Shown here one piece after another: positions 1 through 12,220 of a DNA stretch of 64,000 nt. Below the pieces are notes generated by a model. That model had not been told where the DNA came from. It ran no database searches and worked only from the letters and a program-made list of their open reading frames with translations. The DNA lies in contig OY754465.1 in the NCBI GenBank assembly GCA_963575645.1, positions 59,171,901 to 59,235,900 of the forward strand, given 5' to 3'. Positions within the stretch are counted from its first letter, which is position 1. Each line of letters begins with the position of its first letter. The position numbers and the translations under genes were made by a program. The stretch comes from Xanthostigma xanthostigma (lineage: Eukaryota > Arthropoda > Insecta > Raphidioptera > Raphidiidae).

Positions 1-222
1 GCTATACTTACAAAATATTTTGGGGTAATGAGAGCATCAGCTGTTGAATACAGCGCCATCTGTTGAACGTTAAAGTAACACACGCTATACTAAATATTTT
101 ACGGCAGCGGGAATATTTGCTGTTGAATACAGTGCCACCTGTTGGACGCTAAAGCAACACACGCTATAGTAAACGTTTTACGGCAACGGGAGCGCCATCT
201 GTTGGACGTAACAGCAACACAC
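1..222. repeat. Degenerate tandem repeat, about 80-bp unit
   Basis: About three units begin near 1, 84 and 163. Each starts gctata, contains a form of gccatctgttggacg and ends in aacacacg. The third unit is shorter. The array probably continues left of the window. No coding potential is seen. Confidence 0.75.
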
Positions 223-770
223 GCAAACCGGACTGAGTCACTGCAGCGCATGACCGGATACGGCTAGTAATTAATAAAAAAATGTTTAAACGGATGACTG
301 TCACTAATTGTGTCATTATTTTTGTTTTCTGGGCTGACCGGAAGATTAGAACATTTCCATTCTTTCACGGATCACGTTTCAAAACAAATCTAAAATTTAT
401 AATTTGGTATTTTAATTTATGCCTGAGAAATATAATAATTTAGTGTTTCAACAAATGCGTAATATAATAAATGTTAAAACGGTTTCCCTAAGGGCATCGT
501 TCGTAAATTTAGAACATATAATTTATATACAGGCTGTTTCAAAATTGTACGGTAGGTACTACTGCCATTTGTAGATAGATATGTGCTTTTGAGTACCTAC
601 AGAAATAATTATGCAGAAAAATTCAAAAATAAAATTAATATAGAAAAATGAAAAAAAATATATTAGGTAATAAAATGCATAAAATTTAACAAAAAATATC
701 ACGAGACTAAAAAACACGCCAGGAATTTTGTAACGTCGTGATGTTCGAATTTGTTTGCATTTGAACTAAT
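223..770. other. No recognisable feature
   Basis: AT-rich sequence with stops in all frames. No splice-flanked coding stretch and no paired repeat ends are seen. Confidence 0.5.
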
Positions 771-930
771 AAAAATTCTACAAAATATTTTCTCTCTCGA
801 CAGTCGTTTCGGAAAATCAGTTCATCTTCAGAAGTACAGACATATGCTACTGTACTGTACTCTGTACTCCTGAAGATGGACTGATTCTCCGAAACGATCA
901 TCGAGAGAGAAAATATTTTGTAGAATTTTT
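771..930. repeat. Foldback repeat with hammerhead-like cores
   Basis: Two inverted arms of about 60 bp (771-832 and 869-930) flank a short centre rich in gtac. Each arm, read outward, carries CTGAAGA, a GGA/TCC-type short stem and then GAAAC (870-895 on the plus strand, mirrored near 802-832). That resembles the CUGANGA...GAAA core of hammerhead ribozymes, as found in Penelope-like retroelements. A fragment of one arm recurs near 25080-25127. The match to a functional ribozyme is inference: I could not close a convincing stem III. Confidence 0.55.
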
Positions 931-3779
931 AAGTGTTCTTATTGGGGTTCGTCAAATGGGCGGAGCTTTAAAAACGATGGAGTATCTTTCCCGTAGTTAC
1001 TATGGTTACTATATATAGTAAACAGTGCAATAGGGAATATGCATGTGGTTTAAATTTACATGATTTTTTTTTTCAAGAATCTTTATTGTCCGGACATTAT
1101 GCCTAAACAATTATTTTACTATTTAGTTCGCTTTTAATTGTAAAAAATATTAATTAAAAAGTGCAAAATAAGCGAGGGAAATTCAATTTTGCGAAACGCA
1201 TCACTATTGGTCGAAACAAAACGTGACGTCACATGGCACGTCACGTCATCTGATTAATATTTAAATTTAATTTTCGGTAGATGGTATAACTGGAGTATGT
1301 TCTCGCGTTTGGTTTATCGTTCATGACAGCAGTCATAACCCAAACAGTGCATTTTTAATCATGAGTGAATGTCATCGTTATTTGACGTTACAAGCTACTC
1401 CTGTCAAATTAATAATCAAAAAACTGTCATTTAGACTTCACGTTTCTCGAGTTATTGATGTTGCCATGGTAACTTTTTTTGATATAATATGTTTCATAGT
1501 TTGAATAAAAATAATAATATTGATTACAAATATCTTTGATTTAAATTTTGTAATTCCCGCCAGTGCCATTTTAACCCATAATAAACCCTCGTCTTTATTA
1601 TTGGTAGAATAAGTTGCAGCGTTGACATGTAAATTGTAGTTGCGTCCAATTTATACAGTTATTTAGTCCAAAAAATGTTAAATATAAATTATTTAAATGG
1701 TCAATAAATTTAATTTTTTTTATGTGTAAATAAAAAGGTTTTTTTAATCTATTATCTACAGTTATTTTTATAAAAAAATCTTTATTTAAACATAAGCAAA
1801 AATAGGTTTAAAGGCAAATCGTGTACTGATTCTCTATATCTACCGTGTTAAATTTCTATTTTTCAAGTATTAATATTTCAAAAACTAAGGGGTCAAAAAT
1901 TTTCAAAAAATTAATTTAGTTTACATACACTATAATTATGATTGTATGGAAAAAAATTTATTGAAAAATCTTTATTTTTTTTCATGCGCTAACCTCCTTA
2001 AAACTGAAAATTGTTATAAAATAACTGTAAAACTATAGTAGGTAACATACACTGAACTGACAGAACGTGCCATGTGACGTAACACAAGACCCGCGAAAAA
2101 TGGCGGCGTTCAAACAAGTCGAATTTTATCGATGTTTTAAAATTTGATTTAATAATTAGTTTGAACATTTCCAAGAGTGTTTATATTTTTTATGGTGTTA
2201 TAATGATGTAAAAAGTGAATTAAAAAAATAAAAAAAATGCTTGCATATACCCTATTGTGAATTTTTGCGAAAAAGAAATTTCCTTGAAGGGGAACGTATA
2301 TTATTATATTATATAATGCCGGCCATATCATAAAATTAGGCAAAAATTCAATTGAAACAGAACCTTCAAGTAAGGTAAATTTAAATGCTTTCTGTTTACA
2401 AACTTTCGATTTAAAGAGTAATCCACAAGAAATAAAAGTGGTAAATAGAGATATTATATCAATGCAGTGTTGATGAACGTTGCAAACATTTATTGAAACA
2501 TTACTTTATTGCAACAGGTAAGTTCCCAACCTAAAAATAGTCATCTGTCAAAATGTATTTTCAACTTTATTTTTTTTCTATGAAAATTCTTAATGTTATT
2601 TAATAATAATAACTATTCAATTAATAAATTAAGTTTTCAATACTCAGACTAAGTATAATACCTACGTATTTGGTAAAATAACTAATCATCTGCATTGAAA
2701 TGACGTGGTACTATTACAACCTTTTACTAATTTTTTATTTGTGTTTGCACGAGGTGAAAACTTCGCAGGTTTCATAATAAGTCATTTATTAATTTATCAA
2801 CGTTTTTTTCATTATTATTATAAAAAAATCACGATAAACAGTATTCATTGACAGTACGATTCATATACTTGTTTCTTCCATGTTAGTTAATAAGTTTCGC
2901 CGCCAGATAGAGTCTTCCATATCGCGGTTCCCAATTAGTTGTTAATTATAATATTTAGCGACACCCTGTATAACGAATGCTGTGTTGATGAAGTGCAATC
3001 ATAATGTCAGTTTATTATCGATGCCAGTGAAGGCCGGACACTGCCCACCGTTGCTTCGCGTAACAACACACTACTATATACCTACTATATAATATACGAT
3101 TGTTGTTTGTTTGCCGGGGTTCCCGCGCTAACCGATCGTTAAGATCACTCACCTACAACTGGCACACACGCATTGCGCGCGCTCACACACACACACGCAC
3201 GCATGTGCGCGCTCTTATATGAACGCACCGATATACTCCAACGTTGCGAGTACGTACCGCGTAGGTATACCTACCTACACTTTCCTCCTATATATCCCAT
3301 ACACGTTTATTATTTATAGTTTAGTTACGTACCCACACACCAGGTGCGTCCAAACGCTAAATAGGGTATATGATACCTACTATAAAAAAAATTCCTGCCA
3401 ATTGGGCGACGGGACCAGTCCAACTTTAAAATGTTGACATTTGATATAGTAAAATAAAGAAAATAGAATTTCAGAGATCTCGTGAGATTACGCGGGTAAT
3501 GGCTAGTATTCAATATGATATTTGCTATCCGTTGCTACGGATAGCTACATAATATATTCCACGTCATATAAAAATTAATCAAAACATGCTTAACTATAGT
3601 TTGTTTTTGACAGATCTACAAAACAAAAGAACAAATGATTTTTTTATTAGGTATCAAAATATTTCCGAAATGTAATGGTAAAATTCAAGTTGTTAATTTT
3701 ATTGTAGGTATTTATTTAGTATTAAATACTACTAGTGTACCCGTGCAAAATTTTTTGCATATACCATTATATTGTTTTA
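931..3779. other. Intergenic, AT-rich, repeat debris
   Basis: No gene recognised. Two CRE-like stretches (gacgtcacatggcacg near 1225, and its near-inverse near 2072) suggest the ends of an eroded inverted element. A CA-rich microsatellite lies at about 3186-3204. On the minus strand a GC-richer stretch (3150-3250) contains a TATA-like catataag and a good donor (gtag|gtgagt at about 3154), so a non-coding first exon of a leftward gene is possible. No downstream exon was found. Confidence 0.4.
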
Positions 3780-4097
3780 AAAATCGGTATTTTGACACAG
3801 GCCTATGACAATATAAGTAGGTATATAGGTACCTACCTTTAATTTACTTGTTGTTGTGTTGGTTTGTTTGTTCTCGATAATTGTCTTATATTTAATTATA
3901 ATTGATAATAATCTGAGGTAATCTTCATTTTTGCTGTGAATGTAAATTTAACTCTTTTTTAACCTATAATTCGACAATGACTTGACAGCTTGTGTGAATA
4001 TAACAATAACTGCAAGTATTTCTATTTGTTGAAATGATTTTACCCAGTAACAATGGTTGAACAGCAGATTTAATTGTTTATGATCGTTATTATGGTT

Positions 4098-4490
4098 ATT
4101 GGTTCGACTGTAAGAGCTGTCGGAATTAATTTATAAAAATTTATCCTCATTTGATAAATTAACGATTTTTACTTTTTTTTTATATAAGAACTGATTTTAG
4201 ACTTGGCAGTCTGTGTCACATAAAAACTCTATTTTAGCCTTAAATTACCATAAACTTACAGTTTCTTTACTTCCATTTACAGTTATTTTTCTTTTGATTT
4301 AGCTTGATCCCTTATAAATTCACAGAAAATGTATGCGAGATCTGTTTATCGTTACCCCGCAAGAGCTGTCAGAATTAATTTTTAAAAATCTAACCTCATT
4401 TGATACATTTACGATTTATACTATTTTTTTCTGATCTGATATTTAAAAACTCTATTTTGGCATTAAATTAACATAAACTTACACGTTCTT
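4098..4490. repeat. Direct duplication of about 150 bp
   Basis: 4098-4261 and 4356-4485 share a series of blocks (aagagctgtc, gaattaattt, cctcatttga, aaaactctatttt, cataaacttac) in the same order. It looks like an old tandem copy of a dispersed repeat. Nothing further is recognised between 3780 and 5460. Confidence 0.6.
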
Positions 4491-5460
4491 AAATTATTTG
4501 GAAAACAAAATAAAATTTATTTGTGTATTAATATTTGGAATATTTGCGCTAAAAAACGAACTAAAAATATACATTTCAATTGTCAAAGTCGACTTGTCAA
4601 ACTGTTACTGTTTGTAAAATCTTCGACATACGTATACATATTTTCATTTCTCTCACGCTCATGTCTCGTGAACATCGGAGGATTTTCTCTCTTTACGTTC
4701 CTCTTTACCCCGATACCCCCTCGTCATTTTTACTATTATCGCTTGAAATCACCCCTTTTAAAGAAATTTCACCAAAAAAAAAATAGCGATAACATATCTG
4801 TGGACTAAAGGCTTCAGTTTAAAAAAAAAATTGTGTCAATCGGTTTAGTAGGGATGGCTGGCGGATTGTCTAGAGATTTAGGGCTTGTGTTTTAAATATA
4901 TAGATGATATTTGTTATTCGTTGCCATGGTTACCTACATATAATATGTTCCACGTGTTCGCAACAAAATTATCTACCTACATTTTCATATATTATATTCG
5001 TGGGTGCCTGTCCACCTAGTTTTATGCCAGGAATCAAAATGTCAACCAAACTTTGGCATTTTATATACATAATTTACATTCGATTGGCAATAAATCTATC
5101 TGAAAACTCCAAAACTGCATTTCAGAAATAAAAACAACTTTAATTTTTTATTAAAAATAGCTGTACCAAGAAAATGAATGGCAACCAAATGAATTTTTCT
5201 TTGTTAATGCATTACATTATCAAATTTCATTAAAAAACTCGATGGCTGAAGATCGAGCCAAATCGGGATCTTGTACTATCAGGGAACAGTATCTTGTCGC
5301 CTAAAATATGAAATCGTTGTATCTGTGTCATCGTTTAAGCAGACCGCCTCGTCAAATGTTGATCACGCCTGCTACACACAGCCTGTTTACTATACTCTAC
5401 CAACACTACGGTGTGCTTGCAGTGTCTTTAATAAATTCATCTTCATTTCAACCGGTCGTT

Positions 5461-5515
5461 GACCTCCCCACACACACTCACACACACATACACACACATG
5501 CGCATGCGCACAAAC
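5461..5515. repeat. CA-rich microsatellite
   Basis: Imperfect (CA)n with a central catgcgcatgcgc palindrome. Confidence 0.75.
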
Positions 5516-5646
5516 AAATACGTTCACAGATTATAAACACGGCATACTATATCAGTGCCTATGGTGCCTATACCATACGTTAACTGGTTGGGTTTGACAG
5601 GCTGTCGACAAGGTTTCCGGTATCAACCCTGTGATAAAATTGAACT

Positions 5647-6227
5647 CATGGCCATATTCATCGAACACTATTAAAGATAGAAATTACTAATCTTGGAACA
5701 AATTTATTCGTTACAATAAAATTTAGTTTCAATTCACCAATCAAATTATCAGGTAAAATAGTTAGTTGAAGAATAAATACACACTGCACTATACTCCTTG
5801 GTATTTTAGTTGAATATTGTGACGTTCACCCAAAAATCCGACCGATGGCGTTAGTGTAAACGTCACAAAAAAGTTTCATTAAAATAATAATGTTTTATCT
5901 TAAGTCCTAACCCAATTGCACACAAAACTTTAATGTTTCACATTTATACACTCCACAAAAGGTTAATCAAATAAATTTACAAGAGCAACTGCAGATATAA
6001 TACTAGGTATACGTTTGTAGGTTAGGTATCATGATCTGTGTGGCGGCCATTATTATTTTCTCAGATGAATAAATATTTATACCCGAGAATTTGGACAGAT
6101 TAGATTTATACCTGCAGTAAACATGGTTGGTGAATTGAATTATCGCTATTTATTCGAAGGAATAGTTACCTGAAGAACAAATGAACCGAATAAAAAACTA
6201 CTTACGTTCGGTGAATATGGCCATTAC
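5647..6227. mobile_element. TIR element (MITE), GGCCATATTC family, copy 1
   Basis: The ends are inverted copies of tggccatattcatcgaac and gttcggtgaatatggcca. The interior is AT-rich and non-coding. A second, more eroded copy lies at 18716-19255 and shares most internal blocks, for example gttagtgtaaacgtc and gaattatcgctatttattcg. No clear target duplication was found, so the superfamily is unassigned. Confidence 0.7.
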
Positions 6228-6454
6228 ACATTGTAATATAAATGGTGCAAGGTACAACCTTACAGTAAGCTAAGAGCCACTCACAAAATCGAAGACACGT
6301 AATGCTACAGGATGTTTCTGATCAAAGATGGATTTTTTGTTTAATGCTAGAGAAAATAACATTTTTTGCACACACCTCTCCCCATAAAATAGCTGCTTTT
6401 CATGCCTGAAATTATTCATTTCGCACTAGTGTGGAACGTAAAAAAACGCAGTTT

Positions 6455-6900
6455 TACTACCATTTTCATATGGTAGTACCATTTAAACCATTTAAAATGT
6501 CTGACACCATATGTCGACATATACGAGGTGTCAGGCATTTTAAATGGTTCATGTTATTTGTCAGAGAACATTATTTTAGCGTTTTGGTTGAAGTTTTTAA
6601 GCTACCCAATTAAAAAACAAACAGTATCTATAAATTTTTACATGTCGTCAAAACGACATCTTTCGGAAAATTTAGAGGGAAAACGCCCCAAAATCAAGAA
6701 AAGTCATAAAGGAAATAGGTGTCAGACTAGGCCTAATGAAGCCATATACAAAGTTTGGGGAGAGTATGTATCAGTAAAATTTTTGCCGACGGGCACTCTG
6801 ACTAATAGTAAAAATATGAAAATGCAACGCAGTCACAAAGAAGTAAACTTGCTTATAAAAAAATTTTGAAAACTATCCGAAAATGAAGGGGGTGTCCGGT
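6455..6900. repeat. Hairpin and adjoining short ORF, unassigned repeat
   Basis: A hairpin at about 6480-6552 pairs catttaaaatgtctgacacc with its inverse around a gtcgac centre. Downstream, 6641-6869 is open on the plus strand for about 75 residues (starts MSSKRHLSENLEGK, Lys/Arg-rich). I recognise no family, and the composition does not argue strongly for coding. A TE remnant is the simplest reading. Confidence 0.4.
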
Positions 6901-7496
6901 ACGTGTACAATAGGTATACTATCTTGTATGTATAATGATATGATGGCGCATCTAACTGTTAAAACTCGCTGGCTCTCGTTTTTGTCATCATGGACCGGAA
7001 AGAAATAGGTATGATGTTGACAGTATAAAAGAATCAAAGAATAAATGCAGGTTTTAGAGAAAATATATGTTGTAAAAATTCCAAAAACTGACCCAGCGTT
7101 AATATATAAACATTGAGATTAATAAGATTTTTAATAAAATTAAAGTATAAAATACCGAATGACGTCACGCCTATGTAAATCAAAGAGAATAATAAACACT
7201 TGCAGTAAATAATCACCGTGTCGCTTGAATTTTTGTTGCGATCATTCACTTCTGCATCATTTAATTAGTTGATTTGTTGTTTATTCCTGGTTTTGTGATC
7301 TTTTATAACACTTATGTCATAGGTTATTTTTGAGGTTAGGTAACTCGCAGCTAAATGAAGCCGTACTGTTTTAATTATTAAGTACCTACTTTTAAGAAAA
7401 TATTTAATATAAATCACATCATTAAGTAAATTTACATACCTATCTTCGAAATACCTCTGCACCACAGCTCTACACTCATAAATACAACATTTAATG

Positions 7497-7640
7497 TCAG
7501 TTGTCATTTAGGCGTGACGCCATGAAACCTACGAGCGTTTTCGCACTTAATTCAAAATAGAAGGATTAAAATGCATTAATTTGCGTTAAATTTAATTTAT
7601 TGCTGAAATAATGTTTTTTTTTTCGGAAATAGTACCTAGT
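7497..7640. repeat. Dispersed repeat fragment, copy 1
   Basis: It shares gtgacgcc/gtgacgtc...gcgttttcgc...ttcaaaatagaa...attgctgaaataatg with 16566-16690, immediately outside the copia insertion. Both are therefore fragments of one dispersed family. The rest of 6900-8200 shows no gene. Confidence 0.6.
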
Positions 7641-8207
7641 CGTATATCTACATTACAGAACGAAATTTCAAAATCTGTCACATAACTTATTACAACTATT
7701 TGACAAATTCAACAAAGAAATAATAATTTGTTTGATTACCTATTTGCATTTTCAGTTAAAATATTTCTACTCAAAATTAAGTACCTACATTTTCTTATAA
7801 CACACCAGAATTTTGACAATTCTATCAGAGACAACCTGTATAGCATATGTCTGATTTAAAAAATTGCTCGCGCTTTTTGAACATCTGTGCATAAAATGCA
7901 GATACGCAAACTGCATAAAAGTTTCTCTTAATATTTGCATAAAATAATATTTACTTATATTTTATTTCAAAACACTCGACCATTCGGTCACAAGACAAAA
8001 GAATAACAATTTTTGTTTGTTAAAATCTTCAACGAAAAATGTTTCAACACTAATATAGTGTCTTCTTCTAAAGTATCTGAAAAAGTCGCAGGTTTGAAAG
8101 AACATAGCAATAAATATTAATTTTAACGTATTTCTTAGAATCTTCGGTACGTATGATGCCGACAACAAAGCTACAAAATAACAAACACAAAAGTAATATA
8201 AAACTCG

Positions 8208-8339
8208 AAATTTGTCCGTCCGACAAAAACTTTTGAACGGTAACTGCGATCATCATGAAATTTGGACACAACATTCATCTCGGTAAACTAAGATTCGTTC
8301 TTTAATTTGCACCCGGGTGAACCCGAGACGGTCCGCTAG
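8208..8339 (+). mobile_element. Helitron 3' end fragment
   Basis: It contains tttgtccgtccgacaaaaac, the palindrome CACCCGGGTG (8310-8319), and the terminal CTAG (8336-8339) followed by T. Those are Helitron 3'-end hallmarks, and the sequence matches the copy at 20558-20895. The 5' part is missing or replaced. Confidence 0.7.
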
Positions 8340-8899
8340 TTCTATATAAATTGATTAATTAATTTTGGGATAAAATAGGCTTGTTACGTATCTATTACAG
8401 GCGACGAAAGTGTTGAATTGTGGATAAAAATTAGCACCAATGCTAGGACCGGGGAAAAATACACCTATGTAGAAAGAATGACAGATATCCTTTCATGGGT
8501 TTGCCGCTTCATTAAGCAAACTATAATGATAACTCAATCCTACTACTAGAAAAAACGCGATTTTTGAGCCTTTTTTTAAATATTCTGTCATTTCTAAAAA
8601 ATTCATATCCACACCTTTGCAAGGAACGAGTCTTATATGCAGCGCGCTCGGAGACACGAACGCTCGGTAAGAAGGGCAACCCGAGAAATTAATTTTCTCC
8701 GCGACATCTTTGCTATATCGAAACTAAAAGCGCGGGAAAGCTGAAAAAGATTTCTATATACTAACTGCAAAGAGAGTTTAGTGACAAAAATAACTTGACA
8801 AGTAACACAAAAGGAAAGATTGTGAGAGATCTAACAAAAAGCCATGTGCGAGCGGCACCACCACGACCGAAGTGAAACTTCTTATGTAAAAGTAATATA

Positions 8900-9640
8900 C
8901 AAATCTTTGATTAACGTCTGAATAGAACTCTTCAAATAAATAAAATTGTCGACCAATTTTTCTCAGACCATACCTAAATTGGCAAAAAATAATAAAAATA
9001 TAAACGTCATCTTGTGTTATATTGATTTGTATTTTTATTATTTTTTGTCAATAAAATATATATATTTATAATTCAATTAATTGACGTTTCGGTTCGGATG
9101 TGGACTTCTTAAGAATTCAGCTAAAAAACATTAATTAATTAATAATTAGTTTCTAACAGAATTATATAACTTTTGTTAATATATTATATGTCTGAAAAAT
9201 TGGTCGATAATTTTATTTATTCAACACGCGTGAGTAATATGTAATTTCGGGGCCCTGCTAAACTCGGGAGAAATAATAAATTACTTCATGTTGACGCGTA
9301 GAGTGCTAATAATAAACCGTACTGTGAGATAATGAATTTTCTGGACCAATAGGAACGCAGTAACAATCCCAAGCCGTTAAATAATGAAAAAAAACTGCAC
9401 AGCTTCTGGACCAATAGGAACGTGGTAGGCGGTATTGTATATATGAAAACAGCATCGCAATTCAGTGAAAGTCAGGGCCATCTTGTGTGCATCAAGGGCG
9501 GTGGGTACGTCAATCAATGAAGTGATTTATTATTTTTCCCTCTTTTATCAGGGCCCCGATTACATATTACTCGTGCTAGTTGAATAAAATATTATGTACG
9601 ACAATTGATCGAAGGAGAATATTCCACTCGCGTGTTACCG
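8900..9640. repeat. Nested foldback: outer arms plus inner TIR cassette
   Basis: The outer arms (about 8905-8990 and 9179-9225; a related inverse near 9580-9615) carry the ggtcgataattttattta block also found at 32735-33042. An inner element, 9226-9578, has inverted ends of about 28 bp (gtgagtaatatgtaat...ggggccctg and its inverse). See the separate entry for the promoter-like content. Confidence 0.6.
9226..9578. promoter_or_regulatory. TIR-bounded cassette with CCAAT boxes, TATA and initiator
   Basis: Between 28-bp TIRs lie two copies of ctggaccaataggaacg (9341 and 9406), giving two CCAAT motifs, then TATATAT at 9438-9444 and an arthropod-style initiator TTCAGT at 9461-9466, spaced about 26 nt from the TATA. 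This is an orderly core-promoter layout on the plus strand. No ORF follows directly. It may be the promoter end of a retroelement or a captured promoter. Function is inference. Confidence 0.45.
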
Positions 9641-9955
9641 CACTCGCGAAGCTCTTGCGGCAAATTTCACGCTCATGGAATCTTCTCCTTCTCTCACTAA
9701 TCACACAATATACTATTATATTGAAGAGTAATTAGACGTTTATCAAAAATTTAAAAATAAACATATACTTCTGCGATTAATTTTATTCTATTTTTATTTT
9801 CCGTCGTAAAAGTATTTAAAATTTATTTTTGACAGTCAATAATAAAATGCTGTCAATTTATACCGCGTTGCCATGGCTTTCTATAATGTCACAAATTTGT
9901 GTCGTCAACGCAGAGAACGACACAATGCCATTGTTTATATTGCGTGGTTTCGTCG

Positions 9956-10048
9956 TCACTCATTTGTGTTACTCATTTGCGTCACCGATTTGTGTCACGC
10001 ATTCGTGTTACCGATTTGTGTCACGCATTCATGTAACCGATTTGCGTT
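9956..10048. repeat. 26-bp tandem repeat with 13-bp halves
   Basis: Units of the form accgatttgtgtcacgcattc plus five bases repeat about three times, with degenerate half-units upstream (actcatttgtgtt). An overlapping open frame on the plus strand (9829-10284) is explained by this repeat and GC-rich sequence rather than by a recognisable protein. Confidence 0.65.
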
Positions 10049-10059
10049 TTTCGTTTCCG

Positions 10060-10396
10060 TCCATTTTGCTCCCCGAATCGACATGGCGACGCATAAGAAG
10101 TTTCACTTCGAAAAAACAACTCCGTCTATGTTTTAGCAGCGTAGGTATGCGTCGAACGAGAGAGCACGACTCCGCTAACCCAATTCTACGACACCCGAAG
10201 TGGAATGATGACACAGTTTCGCGCGCGGTAGAGAGGCAGCGTAAGACTACTTTCCGTCAGAGCGGACATCGCCCCCGAGTCTGATTAACTTTATAACAGT
10301 GACAGTCTGTAAGAGCGTTGACCCCTTCTTACAGCGGCAGCAACTCAACTCGTGAGGCTTTTGTCAGTTTTAAAACATCGACTCCACCACTCATTA
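10060..10396 (+). promoter_or_regulatory. GC-rich segment, possible 5' non-coding exon
   Basis: This is distinctly more GC-rich than its surroundings, with scattered CpG. It ends in a strong donor-like sequence (cattag|gtaagtgc at 10396), and an initiator-like tcagtt occurs near 10360. It could be a promoter and first exon of a rightward gene. I found no downstream exon, so confidence is low. Confidence 0.25.
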
Positions 10397-10488
10397 GGTA
10401 AGTGCTTATATACCGGCTATAATCTCTGCGTATAAAATTCTTTACGAGCTGGACCACAACAAAATCGGCTCGCGCTAATGTCAGAAAC

Positions 10489-10760
10489 TACTGAAAAAAA
10501 TCTTTTTTGTTGGATAGCCCATTTATCGAGGAAGGCTATCTATACTAATATATAAAGCTGAAGAGTTTGTTTGTTTGTTTGTTTGTTTGAACGCGCTAAT
10601 CTCAGGAACTACTGGTTCAAATTGAAAAAAAATTTGTTGGATAGCCCATTTATCGAGGAAGGCTATAGGCTATATAAAATCAGGCTACGACCATTAGGAG
10701 TGGAGCATTAATGAAAAATGTTGCAAAATGTATCTCAAAAATAAGTTTCTATTCAGGTGA
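10489..10760 (+). mobile_element. Helitron fragments, one inside another
   Basis: A full 5' start (tatactaatatataaagctgaagag, split here as tatactaatatataaagctg and aagag) begins at about 10541. It sits within an older fragment that already carries ttggatagcccatttatcga. The 3' hairpin and CTRR end are absent. Confidence 0.6.
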
Positions 10761-10805
10761 AATGCACTACCTAAATATACTCATATTAGCGTTCTGAGTA
10801 CACAA

Positions 10806-10878
10806 CCCCGGCTGGCTCAATCGGTAGAGCATGCGGCTGTCAATATCAGGGTCGTGGGTTCGAGCCCTACGTTGGGTG
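10806..10878 (+). tRNA. tRNA-Lys-like pseudogene (anticodon arm altered)
   Basis: The 73-nt sequence aligns by eye with an animal tRNA-Lys(CTT) over the D arm (ggctcaatcggtagagc) and the T arm (gtgggttcgagcccta, intact B box). The anticodon stem is mismatched, the position of the anticodon reads GTC, and the acceptor ends are imperfect. T-runs follow from about 10884. Most likely a pseudogene or a tRNA-derived SINE head, not a working tRNA. Confidence 0.55.
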
Positions 10879-11417
10879 AATACATTTTTTTTTATTTTCT
10901 ACATTGCTTTCTTCTAAGGCTTACATTTAAATTTATTTTAATTTTATTTATTTAATTAAAAAAAAATTATTAGCTTTATAGTCCAAGAGACGGCTGCAGA
11001 AAATGTGTCGTCATAAGGTGGACGAACGAAAAAATTAGAGATAATAGTTAAGACCATAATTAAGAAAGATCGCTAAGGTTGCCTGCGTAAATCCTGCCGA
11101 AACAATGTTTTTTTTAATTTGTTTATCAGTTAATAGACCAGTGAAATTAGCTTTTGACAAGGACTAAATTAATAACAGAAAACGAACGATGAGGAAGGGA
11201 AGAAACTGCCGTCAGAAATACAGAAACCAAAAATTCAAATGCGTAAAAGGCCGGAGGGCTGTGGGGGGTGCATTTTAGGGGTCAAACGCGGTTTTTCGTT
11301 ATTTCCGGTGAAAGTTGACCTCCAATCGAAAAATGTTGCATGGCAATGTTGTAGGTATTAAAAGGATCTACAACTTTTATGAATATAACTTTTTCACATA
11401 ACCTTAAAGATTCAAAT

Positions 11418-11579
11418 AAATATTGAAAAAACCGTGTTTTTCGTTTTTAATTTTTTTCTCCTGCAAATTACAGCTTATTTAGGACATAGAAAGGTAAGAC
11501 TCCTGAAAATTTCATGAAAAAAAAATCATTTTTGAAGGAGAAAAAATTAAAAACGAAAAACACGGTTTTTTCAATATTT
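11418..11579. repeat. Inverted repeat with arms of about 42 bp
   Basis: aatattgaaaaaaccgtg...ttctcc (11418-11461) is mirrored at 11537-11579. It lies in unassigned repeat sequence (10880-11904) that also carries gctgtgcgttgatagatc followed by tandem cagt, a motif common in insect repeat tails. Confidence 0.65.
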
Positions 11580-11904
11580 CTACTATCTGTGTGCCAAATT
11601 TCAACCCAATTCGTCTAGTGATTTGAGCTGTGCGTTGATAGATCAAGTCAGTCAGTCAGTCACGGTTTCCTTTCATATTACAGATTGTCGTGTCACAAAT
11701 TTTGTTCGCGCTAATCTCCGAAAATATTTTAAATGTGTCTTGCTGGGGTCCAACTTACACTATAGGACAGTTTTTAATTTTTTTTATTACAAGAAACTGG
11801 GAGAGAAGGAAAGAGGGAGAGAGAGAAACTATTCTCATATATAAAGCATATCTATATCGTGTCACGATTACTGTCGGCGCTAAACTGTTTTAGTAGCATG
11901 AAGC

Positions 11905-12180
11905 TGTTAGTATATTTATTTGTATACTGATTAATGTACAACTTTAATTTTGATAATTCCTTTATTTGGTCCAATCAGACGAACAATAATTTTGTGAATA
12001 ATTATGGAATGGAATTTTTACAATTTTGATTTTGAAAAAATAATTTTAACTAAATATTTATTGCATAAGTTTTAAATAATGTTAGATAATTTAATAAGAT
12101 TAAAATAATAATATTCTATAGTAAAGCTCCATTCACATTGGTATTATAATTGTTGCAATACTTATACATATAATTCAACA
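11905..12180 (-). repeat. 3' LTR of the copia element
   Basis: 276 bp, TGTTAG...CAACA in plus-strand reading. It is identical by eye to 16231-16506. Confidence 0.92.
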
Positions 12181-12220
12181 CCCCTCCTCAACAATTATAA
12201 TATGTTTTCCGTGTGTTCTG

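Noticed and set aside
771-930. CRISPR-like or regulatory palindrome
   Set aside because: Only a single inverted pair is present, with no repeat-spacer structure. The foldback retroelement reading fits better.
3180-3205. Z-DNA-type (CA/GC) regulatory tract
   Set aside because: A short microsatellite next to CpG-rich sequence. Nothing beyond composition supports a role.
9829-10284. 151-aa plus-strand open frame as a gene
   Set aside because: The first half is a 26-bp tandem repeat translated (repeating THxCYxF-like peptides) and the rest is GC-rich sequence open in several frames. No domain and no splice support beyond the end donor.
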